Assembly: GCA_020445605.1 (NCBI GenBank)
Contig: JAGRGH010000037.1
Span: 1-64,000 of the forward strand
Direction: 5' to 3'
DNA from: Chromatiales bacterium
GTDB lineage: Bacteria > Pseudomonadota > Gammaproteobacteria > JAGRGH01
DNA: 64,000 nucleotides
Shown here: positions 44,905 to 58,800 of the stretch, in pieces
Layout: the number at the start of each line of letters is the position of its first letter
How positions within the stretch are numbered: the first letter of the stretch is position 1
Notes under the pieces: generated by a model
What the model was told of the DNA's origin: nothing
Databases searched by the model: none
Seen by the model: the letters and a program-made list of their open reading frames with translations, nothing else
Translations under genes and position numbers: made by a program

Positions 44905-46041
44905 TCAACGCCGGGCCTGCGAAAGCGCCGCGAACGCGCGCTCGATATCGCTCCAGTCCTGGTAGAAATGCGGGGAGAATCGCAGGCCCCCGCCGCGCGC
45001 CGCACCGACCACGCCCGCTGCTGCGAGGTGCCTGCGCAGTACATCGTGGTCTGACGCCCCCTCCACCGCGAAGGTGACGCTGCCGCTGCGGCGTTCGGCC
45101 TGCGCGCGACTCATAAGACGCAGGCTCGAGGTGGCCTGCACGTGCTCCATGATCGCGCGCGTATTGTCGAGCACCCGCTGTTCGACGCGTGCCAGCCCGG
45201 TGTCGAGCAACAGCCCGACGGCGGCATCCAGCGCATGGATGCCGAGCAGGTTCGGGCTGCCCGGTTCGAAACGGCGCGCCGTTTTCGCGGGTTGCCAGGC
45301 GGTCGCGCTGAAGTCTTCCGCACGTTCGACCATGTGCCAGCCGTGCGCGTGCAGTGTCAGGCGTTCGCGCAGTTCGGGACGCATCCACAGCACGCCGATC
45401 CCTTCCGGTCCGAGCATCCACTTGTGTCCGTCGGCCGCAAGGAAGTCGATGTTCAATGCGCCGACATCCATCCGCAGCGCGCCGACCCACTGAATGGCAT
45501 CCACACAGAACAGGATGCCGCGCCGTTGTGTTTCTGCCCCGATGCGTTCCAGGTCGATGCGAAACCCATTGTGAAACTGCACGGCACTGACCGCGATCAG
45601 CCGCGTATTGCGATCGCAGGCCGAGAGCAGCTCATGCTCCGGATCGTCGCCGGAAAGCGAAACCAGCCGCAGTTCCACCCCCTGTTCGGCCAGCGCCTGC
45701 CAGACGATGCGGTTGGATGGAAATTCGCCGGCGAACGAGACGATGTTGTCTCCCGCGCGCCAGTCGAGTCCGCCGGCGATGATCGACAGTCCGGCCGAGG
45801 TGTTGGGCACCAGCGCGATGTCGTCCGCGCCGGCGGCGCCGATCAGCTGCGCAAGCCGGTCGCGCAGACGCTGTTCAACGGCAATCCAGCGCGGATAGTT
45901 CGCGGCGCCGGACGCGGCGTTCTCGCGCGCGAATGCAATAGCAGCATCACGCGCGCAGACCGGCCACGGCGCGACGCCGGCGTGGTTCAGGTAGACCAGA
46001 CCGTCATCGAGTGCAAAGGCCGCGGCAAATTCCGCGTTCAT
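44905..46041 (-). CDS. Class V aminotransferase (cysteine-desulfurase-like fold)
   Basis: 378-aa PLP enzyme. The Schiff-base Lys is in AADGHKWMLGPEGIGV, preceded by the cofactor Asp in FCVDAIQWVGAL and the phosphate-binding region VPNTSAGLSIIAGG. The segment GSVTFAVEGASDHDVLRRHL is the usual small-domain region. The active-site Cys loop of NifS/IscS desulfurases is not evident, so it may be a lyase or aminotransferase of this fold with unknown substrate. Its start overlaps the antiporter stop by 4 bp. It converges on Anbu with a 28-bp gap. Confidence 0.85.
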   Translation of the reverse strand: MNAEFAAAFALDDGLVYLNHAGVAPWPVCARDAAIAFARENAASGAANYPRWIAVEQRLRDRLAQLIGAAGADDIALVPNTSAGLSIIAGGLDWRAGDNIVSFAGEFPSNRIVWQALAEQGVELRLVSLSGDDPEHELLSACDRNTRLIAVSAVQFHNGFRIDLERIGAETQRRGILFCVDAIQWVGALRMDVGALNIDFLAADGHKWMLGPEGIGVLWMRPELRERLTLHAHGWHMVERAEDFSATAWQPAKTARRFEPGSPNLLGIHALDAAVGLLLDTGLARVEQRVLDNTRAIMEHVQATSSLRLMSRAQAERRSGSVTFAVEGASDHDVLRRHLAAAGVVGAARGGGLRFSPHFYQDWSDIERAFAALSQARR

Positions 46042-47996
46042 GGCGAGCGCAGCCGCTCTTCGACCTGGGTGAGGCCCTCGCTCGATCCCTCGAGGATGAG
46101 TACGTCACCGGCACGCAGGCGCAGCGCGCCGGTCGGGGCATAGCCACGGATACCGCCACGTTCGATGGCATGTACCCGCACGCCCTGCAGGTCGAGTTGC
46201 AGTTCGGCGAGCGACTGACCGCAGGCCGGCGAGCGCTCGTCGATGCCGAAGGGCACGAGATCGCCGGCGGCCTCGGCCGCGACGTCGTCGTCAAACGGCG
46301 CGAGCCTGGCCTGCAGGCGGCGCGCGCGCGCGAGTTCGACCATGGCCAGCACGTCGTCGGCCGGAAAGCCCAGGCGATGCAGCACATGGGTCGCCAGCGT
46401 CATGCTGCCCTCGATGTTCTCGGGCACGACCTCGTCGGCACCGAGCCGCGTCAGTTCGTCGATGTCGGCATCGTTGCGACTGCGCACGATGATGGGGATC
46501 GTCTGGTTCTCGCGCCGGACCGCGGCGATGATGCGCCGTGCGACGTCCAGCTCATCGCTGGTCAGCACCACGGCCGTCGCGCGATCGACACCGGCCGCCA
46601 TCAGCACCTCCGGATGGGTGTAGTCGGCGTAGAAGACCGGCTCGCCCGCGGTGCGCGCGGAGCGCACGCGCGCGGGGTCCAGATCCAGTGCGATGACCTC
46701 GATGCCCTCGCTCTCCAGAAACCGTGTCAGGTGCTGGCCGGTCCAGCCGTAGCGACAGACGATGACCGGCTGGGCGAGATTGTGTGTCGCCTCGTTGAGC
46801 TCCTCCAGCGCCTCGCGGCGGTGCTGGAGATAACTGCCGAACAGGCGTTTTGCGATCGCCCCGTTGTGGCGGATCAGAAACGGCGCGATCAGCATGCTGA
46901 TCAGGATGCTCGCGACCGCGATCTGCGCCTCGTCGTCGAAAAGCAGATCGAGTTGCAGGGCCAGGGCGAGCAGTGCGAAACCGAATTCCCCGCCCTGTGC
47001 GAGCACCAGCCCGGTGCGCACGGCAACCCCGCTTTCTTCGCCCATCATTCGGGCCAGCACTGAGATCAGAATGGCCTTGCCCAGGAGAATGCCCACGACG
47101 AGGACGGTGACCTCGCGCCAGATCGACGCCAGGCCGGGCACGTCGAGCTGCATGCCGACGGTGATGAAAAACACCGCCATCATGACGTCGCGAAACGGCC
47201 GGATATCCGTCTCGATCTGGTGTTGATAGGCGCTTTCGCCGAGCATCATGCCGGCGAGGAACGCGCCGAGCGCGAGCGACAGCCCGAACAGCTGCGTCGC
47301 CCAGGCGGCGGCGAGTGCGACCACCAGCGCGGCCAGCGTGAACAGTTCCGCGGAACGTGCGCTGGCGACCTGGTGCAGGAACGGCGGCAGCAGCCAGTGG
47401 CCGATGGCGAGCATCAGGGCGAACGCCGCGGCACCCTTGAGCAGGGCGATGCCGACCGGCCCCCACACGGCGGTATTCGCGTCGCCGGCCAGGATCGGCA
47501 GCACGACGAGGAACGGCACGACGGCGAGGTCCTGAAACAGCAGCACGCCGAGGGCCGCTCGACCGTGCCGCGATTGCAGCTCGAACTGCTCGCCGAGCTG
47601 GCGCACCGCGATGGCCGTCGACGACAGGGCCATCGCCCCGGCGACGATCAGCGCCGCGCGCCAGTCGAAACCGAGCAGGTGAATGACCACTGCGCCGACC
47701 AGTGTCGAGACAGCAACCTGTGCGCCGCCGAGGCCGAGTACCACGCGTCGCATCGCGATGAAGCGTGCGAGCGAGAATTCCATGCCGATCATGAACAGGA
47801 GCAGCACGACGCCGATCTCGGCGATCAGGCCCAGCGACTCGGATGGTCCGATCCAGCCCGCGGCATGCGGTCCGACCGCGACGCCGACGATCAGATAGCC
47901 GAGGATCGGCGGCAGGTGCGCGCGACGCAGCAGCCACACGAGGCCGATCGACAGCGCCAGCAGCAGCAGCACACTTTCGAGCACATGGTGCGCCAT
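46038..47996 (-). CDS. Monovalent cation:proton antiporter-2 with RCK domains (KefB-like)
   Basis: 652 aa. The first 380 residues form the CPA2 membrane domain with about 12 helices (HLPPILGYLIVGVAVGP; LLLFMIGMEFSLARF; LGAFLAGMMLGES). A TrkA-N nucleotide-binding domain follows at about 410-530 (VIVCRYGWTGQHLTRFLE, then IIVRSRNDADIDEL). A TrkA-C domain closes the protein (LRLRAGDVLILEGSSE). It probably exchanges K+ or Na+ for H+ under control of NAD(H) or a glutathione adduct, as in KefB/KefC. No KefF/KefG-like gene is adjacent. It is followed, with overlap, by the class V PLP enzyme. Confidence 0.9.
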   Translation of the reverse strand: MAHHVLESVLLLLALSIGLVWLLRRAHLPPILGYLIVGVAVGPHAAGWIGPSESLGLIAEIGVVLLLFMIGMEFSLARFIAMRRVVLGLGGAQVAVSTLVGAVVIHLLGFDWRAALIVAGAMALSSTAIAVRQLGEQFELQSRHGRAALGVLLFQDLAVVPFLVVLPILAGDANTAVWGPVGIALLKGAAAFALMLAIGHWLLPPFLHQVASARSAELFTLAALVVALAAAWATQLFGLSLALGAFLAGMMLGESAYQHQIETDIRPFRDVMMAVFFITVGMQLDVPGLASIWREVTVLVVGILLGKAILISVLARMMGEESGVAVRTGLVLAQGGEFGFALLALALQLDLLFDDEAQIAVASILISMLIAPFLIRHNGAIAKRLFGSYLQHRREALEELNEATHNLAQPVIVCRYGWTGQHLTRFLESEGIEVIALDLDPARVRSARTAGEPVFYADYTHPEVLMAAGVDRATAVVLTSDELDVARRIIAAVRRENQTIPIIVRSRNDADIDELTRLGADEVVPENIEGSMTLATHVLHRLGFPADDVLAMVELARARRLQARLAPFDDDVAAEAAGDLVPFGIDERSPACGQSLAELQLDLQGVRVHAIERGGIRGYAPTGALRLRAGDVLILEGSSEGLTQVEERLRSP

Positions 47997-48126
47997 GAGA
48001 ATCCGTACAGCGATGAGGGCGTATGAACGACCTCATGATCACACGTCGCGACCACGCGCCGCACGCATGATCGAGTGTCTGGCGTCGGACCGTGGTAGTG
48101 CGCTTTGCGCAGCGCGCGGAGCTTTG

Positions 48127-48394
48127 CTAGTGTCCTGTCCCGCAATGATCTGTCATTTCTGAGGGTTCCCACGGTTCGAGGGCAAGGCGCGTCGTGAAGG
48201 CAATGGTCATTCCATTGGCAAGCGGCGCAACACAGCCCTCGAACCGTAGGGGCCCTCCCTGCGGGCGCGGCTGGGCAGGGCTGACTCAGCGTTGGCGATC
48301 CTGTCCATAGCGCGCTATGGCTGCGAATCGCCGCCTTGATCCAGCCCTGCTCAGCCACGCAGAAACGATAGATAATTGCGGGACAGGACACTAG
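48127..48394. mobile_element. MITE with 16-bp terminal inverted repeats and CTAG target duplication
   Basis: The element occupies 48131-48390 (260 bp). Its ends are perfect 16-bp inverted repeats, TGTCCTGTCCCGCAAT and its complement. The similarity extends to about 29 bp with three mismatches. Both ends are flanked by CTAG (48127-48130 and 48391-48394), fitting insertion with a 4-bp duplication, as IS5-type elements do at YTAR sites. There is no transposase ORF inside. It interrupts the gap between the antiporter and the next exported protein. Confidence 0.85.
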
Positions 48395-48434
48395 GTTGGA
48401 CGGAATGTATGGGCCCCGCCCAGGAGACGATTGA

Positions 48435-49244
48435 ATGAAAGCGCTCGCCCGACTGTTGTCCGCCGTTGCGTTGTTGGCAGCACCTGTTGCGTGGGCCGAT
48501 TCCACGCTGGTCTTCACGCATCTGGACCAGAACGGCCAGTCCGCCGGGCAGAGCACGGTGCAGGTGGTCGGCGGACGGGCCCGGTTCGGTTCGTCGGACG
48601 GCCAGGGCTACAGCCTGTACAACGAAGCCGCGGGCAGCTTTGCGCTGGTTGCTCCGGAGCGGCAGGAATACACCGTCATGGATGAGAAAACGGCCGCGCA
48701 GATGAACCAGGCCGTCGACGCCGCGATGGCGCAGGCGCGCGCGCAGATGGAGCAGGCCCTGCGGGGTAAAAGCCCGGAGGAGCAGGCCCGCATGCGCGCG
48801 ATGATGCAGCGCTTCGGCGGTGGTCCGCCGGCCAGCGCGCCGAAAATCGAGCAGCGCAGGACCAGCCGTTTCGACCAGGTCGGGCCGGTGAAATGCCAGA
48901 TCGTCGAGGTCATTGCGGATGGCCAGCCGGCCGCGGAGCTGTGCGTCACGCCGATCGACCAGCTGGGCATCTCCACGGCCGAGTATCGAACCATGCGCAG
49001 CTTCTCCGACCGCATGGAGGCCATGTCGTCGAAGACGCGTGGCGGTGCCGGGCCGGGCCTGACCATGGGTGCCGCCTTTGAGGGGATGGTGCCGGTGCGC
49101 GTGCGTCGCTTCGGTCCAAGTGGCCAGAGCCTTGATCTGGTGCTGTCCGGTGTGCATCACGACGCGATCGACCCGGCGGACCTGTCGGTGCCGTCGGGCT
49201 TCCGGTCGCGGCCGCTGGAGATGCCTAGGGCGCCCGGGCGCTGA
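48435..49244 (+). CDS. Exported protein of unknown function (DUF4412-like)
   Basis: 269 aa. A signal peptide (MKALARLLSAVALLAAPVAWA) is followed by a beta-rich part (STLVFTHLDQNGQSAG; GRARFGSSDGQGYSLYN) that resembles DUF4412-type periplasmic proteins. A helical Met/Gln/Ala-rich segment (residues about 90-140) and a Cys pair (PVKCQIVEV, AELCVTP) come next. I do not recognise a specific family with confidence. The gene starts 45 bp after the MITE, whose end may supply or disrupt its promoter. It is 27 bp before the next gene and probably co-transcribed. Confidence 0.72.
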   Translation: MKALARLLSAVALLAAPVAWADSTLVFTHLDQNGQSAGQSTVQVVGGRARFGSSDGQGYSLYNEAAGSFALVAPERQEYTVMDEKTAAQMNQAVDAAMAQARAQMEQALRGKSPEEQARMRAMMQRFGGGPPASAPKIEQRRTSRFDQVGPVKCQIVEVIADGQPAAELCVTPIDQLGISTAEYRTMRSFSDRMEAMSSKTRGGAGPGLTMGAAFEGMVPVRVRRFGPSGQSLDLVLSGVHHDAIDPADLSVPSGFRSRPLEMPRAPGR

Positions 49245-49271
49245 CGGCGGTCGCCGCGCGGGTCTGACGCC

Positions 49272-50747
49272 GTGCCGCGCTACTCGGTCTGGCTGAAGAG
49301 CTGGCCGGCGGCGGCCGAGCCGCGGCTGGTGCGCCGGCTGGTGCGGCTGTTCGACCGGCCCGAGGAGCGGATCCGCCACTATCTGCGCAAGCGCCCGGTG
49401 CGCCTGGCGCGTGACCTCGACGAGGAGCGCGTGCGCAAGCTGCGCGCCTATCTGCTGGCCGCCGGGGTGGAACTCGAGATCGAGTCGAGCGGGGATTCCC
49501 TGAACGCCGGGATGGGCGAGTCCTCCAGCATGCTCGATAACCCGTCCGAGGAAACGGCCAGCTCCCTGGTCATGGGTTCGACCACCCAGGTGATGTCCAG
49601 CGAGTTGCAGGAACGCATGCTGGCGCGCGGCGCGCAGCGTCGGTTGCGGCCTGAGCTCGGCCTGCCGGTGTCGGCGGTACGCGAGCGCGATCTCGACGAC
49701 CCCGACCAGCCCCGGCCGCTCGGTCTGGGCGAGCGGCTGCGTCTGGGTCTGGCGCTGGCGAGCCGAAACCTCTGGGGACTGTGGCTGGCGCACGTCGCGC
49801 TCACCGTTGTCGTCGCGCTGGTGGTCGGCTCGATCCTGCTGGGTGTTTCCGGTGCCAGCCTTGACGCGATCGGCTCGGGGCAGGCCGGCGAAGTGCTGAT
49901 GTCGGCCGGCGGCAGTGTGGTCGCGCTGGCGGGGTTCGTCGCAATCTTGTTGGTCGGCGGATTTTCCGCCGCCGCTTCCGTCGCAATGTTCTTGCAGGCC
50001 CCGGGCCTGGCGCTGATGTCTGGCCGGCGGGCCGGGCCGGCCATGCTGATCGCGGCCGGCGTTCGTCGCCTGCCGGTCGTTTTCACTGCGATCGTCATCG
50101 TCGGACTGCCGATCTGGCTGATCGATGCAGCGGCGCTCGCCGGCGTCGGGGTGATCGGTGCCGGGCTCGGGCGCCTGATCCTGTTTGGGGTGACCCTGGG
50201 CCTGACCGCAATCTGGGGGCTGGTCGCGGCGCTGGTCCTGCCAGTGGCATCGCTGGAGCGGATCGGTCCGTTCGCGGCGTTCCGGCGTGGTCTGCGGCTG
50301 GGCACCGGGCGGCGTTTCTCGCTGTTGCTGGCCCTCGTCGTCTGGACCTCCGTTGCCGGCACGCTGGCCTATGGTCTGGGACTGGCGCTGGGATGGCTGG
50401 GGCAGACCGTCGGTGGTGCTTCCGGCGCTACCGCCGCGCTCGTCGTCGTGGTCGCATCGCTCGTGATCTGGTCCGTCTTTGTCACCTTCACGCTCGCGGT
50501 GTACGGGTTTCTGCTCGTGAGTTTTTATTTCGAGGCGCGGATCATCGATCAGCAATGGCATCCGGGCTGGCTCGAAACCCTGCATCCGACCTGGCCGCTC
50601 GCCGCGGTGCCCGACCCGCCCGCCGGCGCGGCCGGCCCGACGGACTGGATGCTCGCGCTGGGTGCCGTCGCGGTGCTGATTGCGGTGCTGGCCGGCGTGA
50701 CCCTGCTGGCCGGACTTGCGGGGCTCGCGATCCTCCCTGCTACCTGA
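49272..50747 (+). CDS. Polytopic membrane protein of unknown function
   Basis: 491 aa, GTG start. Residues 1-75 form a small charged domain (PRYSVWLKSWPAAAEPRL; ARDLDEERVRKLRAYLLAAG) that looks like a ferredoxin-like sensor module. A Ser/Asp-rich linker leads to six or seven membrane helices, from LWLAHVALTVVVALVVGSILL to ALGAVAVLIAVLAGVTLLAGL. No transporter or enzyme motif is recognised. The GTG is the only early start before the charged domain; no strong ribosome-binding site is visible. It follows the exported DUF4412-like gene closely. Confidence 0.7.
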   Translation: MPRYSVWLKSWPAAAEPRLVRRLVRLFDRPEERIRHYLRKRPVRLARDLDEERVRKLRAYLLAAGVELEIESSGDSLNAGMGESSSMLDNPSEETASSLVMGSTTQVMSSELQERMLARGAQRRLRPELGLPVSAVRERDLDDPDQPRPLGLGERLRLGLALASRNLWGLWLAHVALTVVVALVVGSILLGVSGASLDAIGSGQAGEVLMSAGGSVVALAGFVAILLVGGFSAAASVAMFLQAPGLALMSGRRAGPAMLIAAGVRRLPVVFTAIVIVGLPIWLIDAAALAGVGVIGAGLGRLILFGVTLGLTAIWGLVAALVLPVASLERIGPFAAFRRGLRLGTGRRFSLLLALVVWTSVAGTLAYGLGLALGWLGQTVGGASGATAALVVVVASLVIWSVFVTFTLAVYGFLLVSFYFEARIIDQQWHPGWLETLHPTWPLAAVPDPPAGAAGPTDWMLALGAVAVLIAVLAGVTLLAGLAGLAILPAT

Positions 50748-50795
50748 TCGAGGCTGGTTCAATACCGCCCCGATTGCCCCAACGGTGACCGTTCG

Positions 50796-51275
50796 CTACA
50801 AGGTCATCCGGCGCAAGTCCGGATGCTCATGGCTGAATTCCCAGATCTGATCGAACTGCCGGGCGAGGGTGCGCGCCTGTGGCGTTGCATGCGGGTGGCA
50901 ATAGGCGTTCCAGCCGTCGGCCTGGGTCAGATGCAGGAGTCCAGTACGGTCGGCGATCAGGTAGCGTTCGACGACCTCGTCGAAATCCGTGGCGATCACC
51001 CGTAGGGAGAACTTGCTGGGCAGGCGGTTGGAAAGCCGGAGCAGTGGGTGCGCATCGCCGACAATCGCTTCGACATCGCGCACGAGTGCGCGCATCTGCG
51101 TGCGCGGCGAGCGCAGCAGGAACTCGCGTGCGGCGGTGAGAAAGCCGGTTGACGCGAACAGTTCCGGGTCCAGCCGCGGTGCGAAGATCAGGACCTCGGT
51201 ACGCGCCCCGCGCACAAGGCCTTCTGCTTCACTCGCGCAGTCCGTCGCTCCGGTCAGGTGCTGGTACTCAGACAC
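50796..51275 (-). CDS. Conserved small protein with phospholipase-D-like fold features (DUF7931-like)
   Basis: About 159 aa. Blocks such as RTEVLIFAPRLDPELFAS, FLLRSPRTQMRALVRDVEAIVG, HPLLRLSNRLPSKFSLRV and YLIADRTGLLHL resemble a proteobacterial family often placed in or after GNAT genes. The pattern suggests a PLD-like fold without the HKD catalytic motif. The frame is open to 51575, but everything upstream of about 51306 is translated hairpin repeat. The start is therefore set at a GTG (51275), which just precedes the conserved part; it could also lie inside the repeat (ATG in AAPPCAAGN context). Function is unknown. Confidence 0.62.
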   Translation of the reverse strand: MSEYQHLTGATDCASEAEGLVRGARTEVLIFAPRLDPELFASTGFLTAAREFLLRSPRTQMRALVRDVEAIVGDAHPLLRLSNRLPSKFSLRVIATDFDEVVERYLIADRTGLLHLTQADGWNAYCHPHATPQARTLARQFDQIWEFSHEHPDLRRMTL

Positions 51276-51305
51276 GGGATGGTTCGTCAGAAAAACGCCG
51301 AACGA

Positions 51306-51445
51306 TTCCTGGTTTCCCGCAGCGCAAGGAGGTGCCGCCATTTTCAGCGGCTGCAAGTCGTTGAAAATGCGAGAAACCGGAAAACCGCGCTTTTTGGGTT
51401 TCGTTGCGCTGGCAATCCAGGATGGATTGATCAGCGTTTCCATGG
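51306..51445 (-). repeat. Dispersed hairpin repeat, copy B
   Basis: Reverse-strand counterpart of copy A at 6021-6161. Read on the minus strand, the long stem is CGCTG, CAATCCA, loop TCC, TGGATTG, CAGCG; the block TTGCAGCCG, then GAAAATGGCGGCAC, is shared. The stem keeps pairing while the bases differ from copy A (CCG/CGG against CCA/TGG). It lies directly upstream of the small DUF7931-like gene and extends its reading frame. Confidence 0.8.
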
Positions 51446-51458
51446 AAAACGCGGGCAG

Positions 51459-51498
51459 AAAAAAACCGGACTGCCTGTGTGGGTGGGACAGTCCGGTT
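51459..51498 (-). terminator. Intrinsic terminator of the acnA-purB transcript
   Basis: A perfect 10-bp stem AACCGGACTG / CAGTCCGGTT (51464-51473 with 51489-51498) is followed on the minus strand by seven T. It lies about 210 bp after the purB stop. The 200 bp between the stop and the terminator hold no recognisable gene. Confidence 0.85.
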
Positions 51499-51705
51499 CC
51501 AAAGCGAGTTGAGCTTAAGACGACACGTTGGGGGAACACAGGCGGGAGGGCCTGGCCATCTATGCTCGAGGCCAATTGTAGTAACCAGCACGCCCTTGGA
51601 TGTGACCCCCATCACAGATTCAAACATTCGCATCCTCGTGTCAACCAGGATCACTGGATTTTCTGCGCTTTCCGCGCAGGGTGTCGACTGCGGACGCAAT
51701 CGTTG

Positions 51706-55769
<4,064 letters not shown>

Positions 55770-55867
55770 GGGGCGGACCTCAGGTAATCGGTTGGCGTGC
55801 AATAGCGCCGGATTCTAGCAGACGCGCGCAGGGTTTGTGCGGCGCAGCAATAACGCTCCGGCACCGC

Positions 55868-58800
55868 TCAGATCGTTTCGCGCAGCGGCTGCCGACGGCG
55901 CAACAGGGCTTCGGTTTCCGGCGTGATGACCTCGGTCGTACCGAGTGCCCGGACCTCGCCGTCGATCCGTGCCGCGACCGGCAGTCCGTCGCGCAGCAGG
56001 ATGCGATTGCCGCTGCGCGCGGGCACGCGCTCGTCGGTGCCAATGAGCCCGGTCAGATTCAGCGGGTCGCAGCCGGAGATCACCAGTTTCGTATGGCCCG
56101 CGCGTTCCGTACCTGCCAGCGCCGTTGCGGCATCCGGCAGCGCAAACTGCTCGCCGGCAAGGCCCTGCACGAAGCGCCCGCCGTGGATCTGGCCGCGATC
56201 CTCCAGCCGGCGGTAGACCTCACGCAGCGTGCGCCACGACGGCGTGAGGCTTTCACGTTCCAGAAGACGCCGGCTCACGACGCCCCAGCGCCGCAGGTAC
56301 ACCCAGGCGATGGCCTCCAGGTCGGACGGCTCCGGCGCGGCCGCGGCGGTCGGCAGCGCGCTCCAGCGTCCGGCGTCCTCGAGTCCGAGCAGCGCCGGGC
56401 GCAGCGCACGCCAGCGCCGGCCGCGCTTGCGGTCTGCGGGCAGGGTCAGCGCGCGCAGGGCTTGGAAGCTGTCGGCCGTGATGCAGCCCAGCGTCACGAG
56501 TTCGCCGAGCGCGTCCTCAAGTTCGGCGCGCAACAGACCCGTGGCCTCGCCGAGTTCGTCGAAGAACAGCGCGCCGCTCTGCGCCAGCGCGTCGAGCACG
56601 CGCCGCGTCCGGGCCCCGGGCGCGGCTACCGGGCCGCCCGCGGCGATCGAGCGCCACGCCGCGAAGCGGCGCCGCGACAACAGTGCGATCGGCGTGGCAC
56701 GGATCGGTCCGCTCCCCGCGCCGCCGCTGGCGGGCGGTGTCAGACGCGCCCAGCGCAGGCGTCCGGCGAGGCACAGCTGATCGAGCCAGGTGGAGTCGTA
56801 ATCGACGATTCGCGCCGGCAGTACGTCGGACTCCCAGGCACCGGCCGCGGTTTCGAAGCCTTCGAGCTGCTCGACGACGGCGGCAAGGGCCTGCGGCCCG
56901 CGTCCCTGACTGCCGGGCGCGACGCGCTGCCATTCGAGCAGGAAGCGCAGGAAACGCGCCGGCGCCACGGGGCGAAACCGGCTGCGGCGCTGACCGACGC
57001 TCGCGCGATGGATCCGTTGCAACAGGCGGCGTTCGCACCATTCGTCGGTGTCCGCGCCGGCGCGGAAACGGCCGCGCAGCACGCCCCCCTCGACCTCCAG
57101 CGCGATCAGCGCCGTGGCGGCCGCGTCCGCCGCAAGACCGAGCGGCGCGACGAGTTCCGCCGCGGTCACGGGGCCCAGCGCGCCGATCCGCGCGCGCAGT
57201 ATCTCCACGAGGGCGGTTTCACGGTCGGCCGGGACGGGTGCGTCCGCGGGTGGTTCGATTGCGGGCTCGGGACGCGGGTCGGCGAAAAGCGGCCGGAAGG
57301 CCGGCAGCCACTCCGCCGCGATCCACAGCGTGCCGGCGGGGGGGTGCAGCGAGCACGCCCGGCGTTGTGCGCAGAGTTCGACAAACCAGGTTCGCCAGCC
57401 GCTGCGAATGCCTTCTTCTTCCGTCACGAAGGCCAGGGAGACCAGTGCGTCCTGCACCTCGTCGGCATTGCGCGCCTCGGGCCAGGCCTGCGCGCTGATC
57501 GTTGCGACGGCGTCCGGGTCGGGCTGCGCGAGCCGCGCGGCGTCCGCGCTGGTCAGACGCGGAGTCGTCACCGCACGGGTGCGGCGTTCCTCGGCCGGCG
57601 CATCATCAAGGAAGGTGTAGGGCCGCGCGTTGAGTATCGCTGCCGCCAGCGGCGAGGGCGCCGCGAGGTCGCAGGCCGTGAGCTGGATGCGCCCGGCGTG
57701 CAGGTCCGCGATCAGGCGCTCCAGTCCGTCGATGTCCATGGCATCGCTGAGTGCGTCGACGAGGCTCTGGTTGACCAGCGGATGATCGGGCACCGTGCGT
57801 GGACCGGCGATGTTCTCCTGGCAGGCGATCTGGTCGGGAAAGACCTGCGCGATCAGGTCCTCGGCCTGCATGCGCTGGAGCTGCGGCGGCGTTTTCCTGC
57901 CGTTGCGCATGCGCAGGATCGCCAGCGCCGTGGTCGCGACCCAGCGCCAGCGGTTGATATACAGGGGCGCGGTCAGAACGGCCTGGGTGAGGGTGTCGCG
58001 TACGCTCGCCGCATTCAAATAGTGTGCGACCTCGGCGAGTGGGAAACTGTGCCGGGTCGACAGTGACAGTACGATCGTGTCGTCGTCGGCGGCGGCCTGC
58101 AGCTCGAAGTTGAACTGCCGGCAGAACCGCTTGCGCAGCGCCAGCCCCCAGCCGCGATTGATGCGTGCGCCGAACGGCGAATGGATCACGAGCTGCATGC
58201 CGCCCGATTCGTCGAAGAAGCGCTCGAAAATCACATGATGCAGCGTTGGCAGCGCACCGAGCGCCGCATGCGCGGCGGCGAGATGATCGACGATCTGGGC
58301 GGCGGCCTCCGGCGTGAGCCGGTAATGCTCGACCACCCAGGCACGCACCGCCGCCTCGCCTTCGGCGAGCCGCGCGGCGACCCCGGCGCGCAGTTCGCTC
58401 AGATGCCGGGACAGCGCGTGGCTGCGCCCCGGCGCCTCGCCGAACCAGAACGGCATGGATGGCGGGAGGCCGCCGGCGTCCTCCACGCGCAGCCGGCCGG
58501 ATTCCGAGCCGAGCACCCGGTAGCTCTGGTTGCCGAGCTGGAAGATGTCGCCGGTCAGCGATTCGATGGCGAAGTCCTCGTTGACCGTGCCGACGAACAG
58601 CCCCTCGGGTTCCAGGATGACGTCGATGTCGGCCTGGTCCGGAATGGTGCCGCCGCTGGTCATCGCGGCGAGCCTTGCACCGCGCCGCGGTCGCAGCACC
58701 TGCTGTACGGCATCGCGATGCAGCCAGGCGCCGCGTACGCCGCGCTCGGTCGCGAATCCGCGTGCCAGCATCAGGACCACGGCATCGAAATCGGTCCGCG

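Noticed and set aside
48351-50762. 803-aa minus-strand ORF
   Set aside because: Antisense to the DUF4412-like and membrane protein genes and begins inside the MITE; it is low-complexity Gln/Arg/Asp sequence with no domain.
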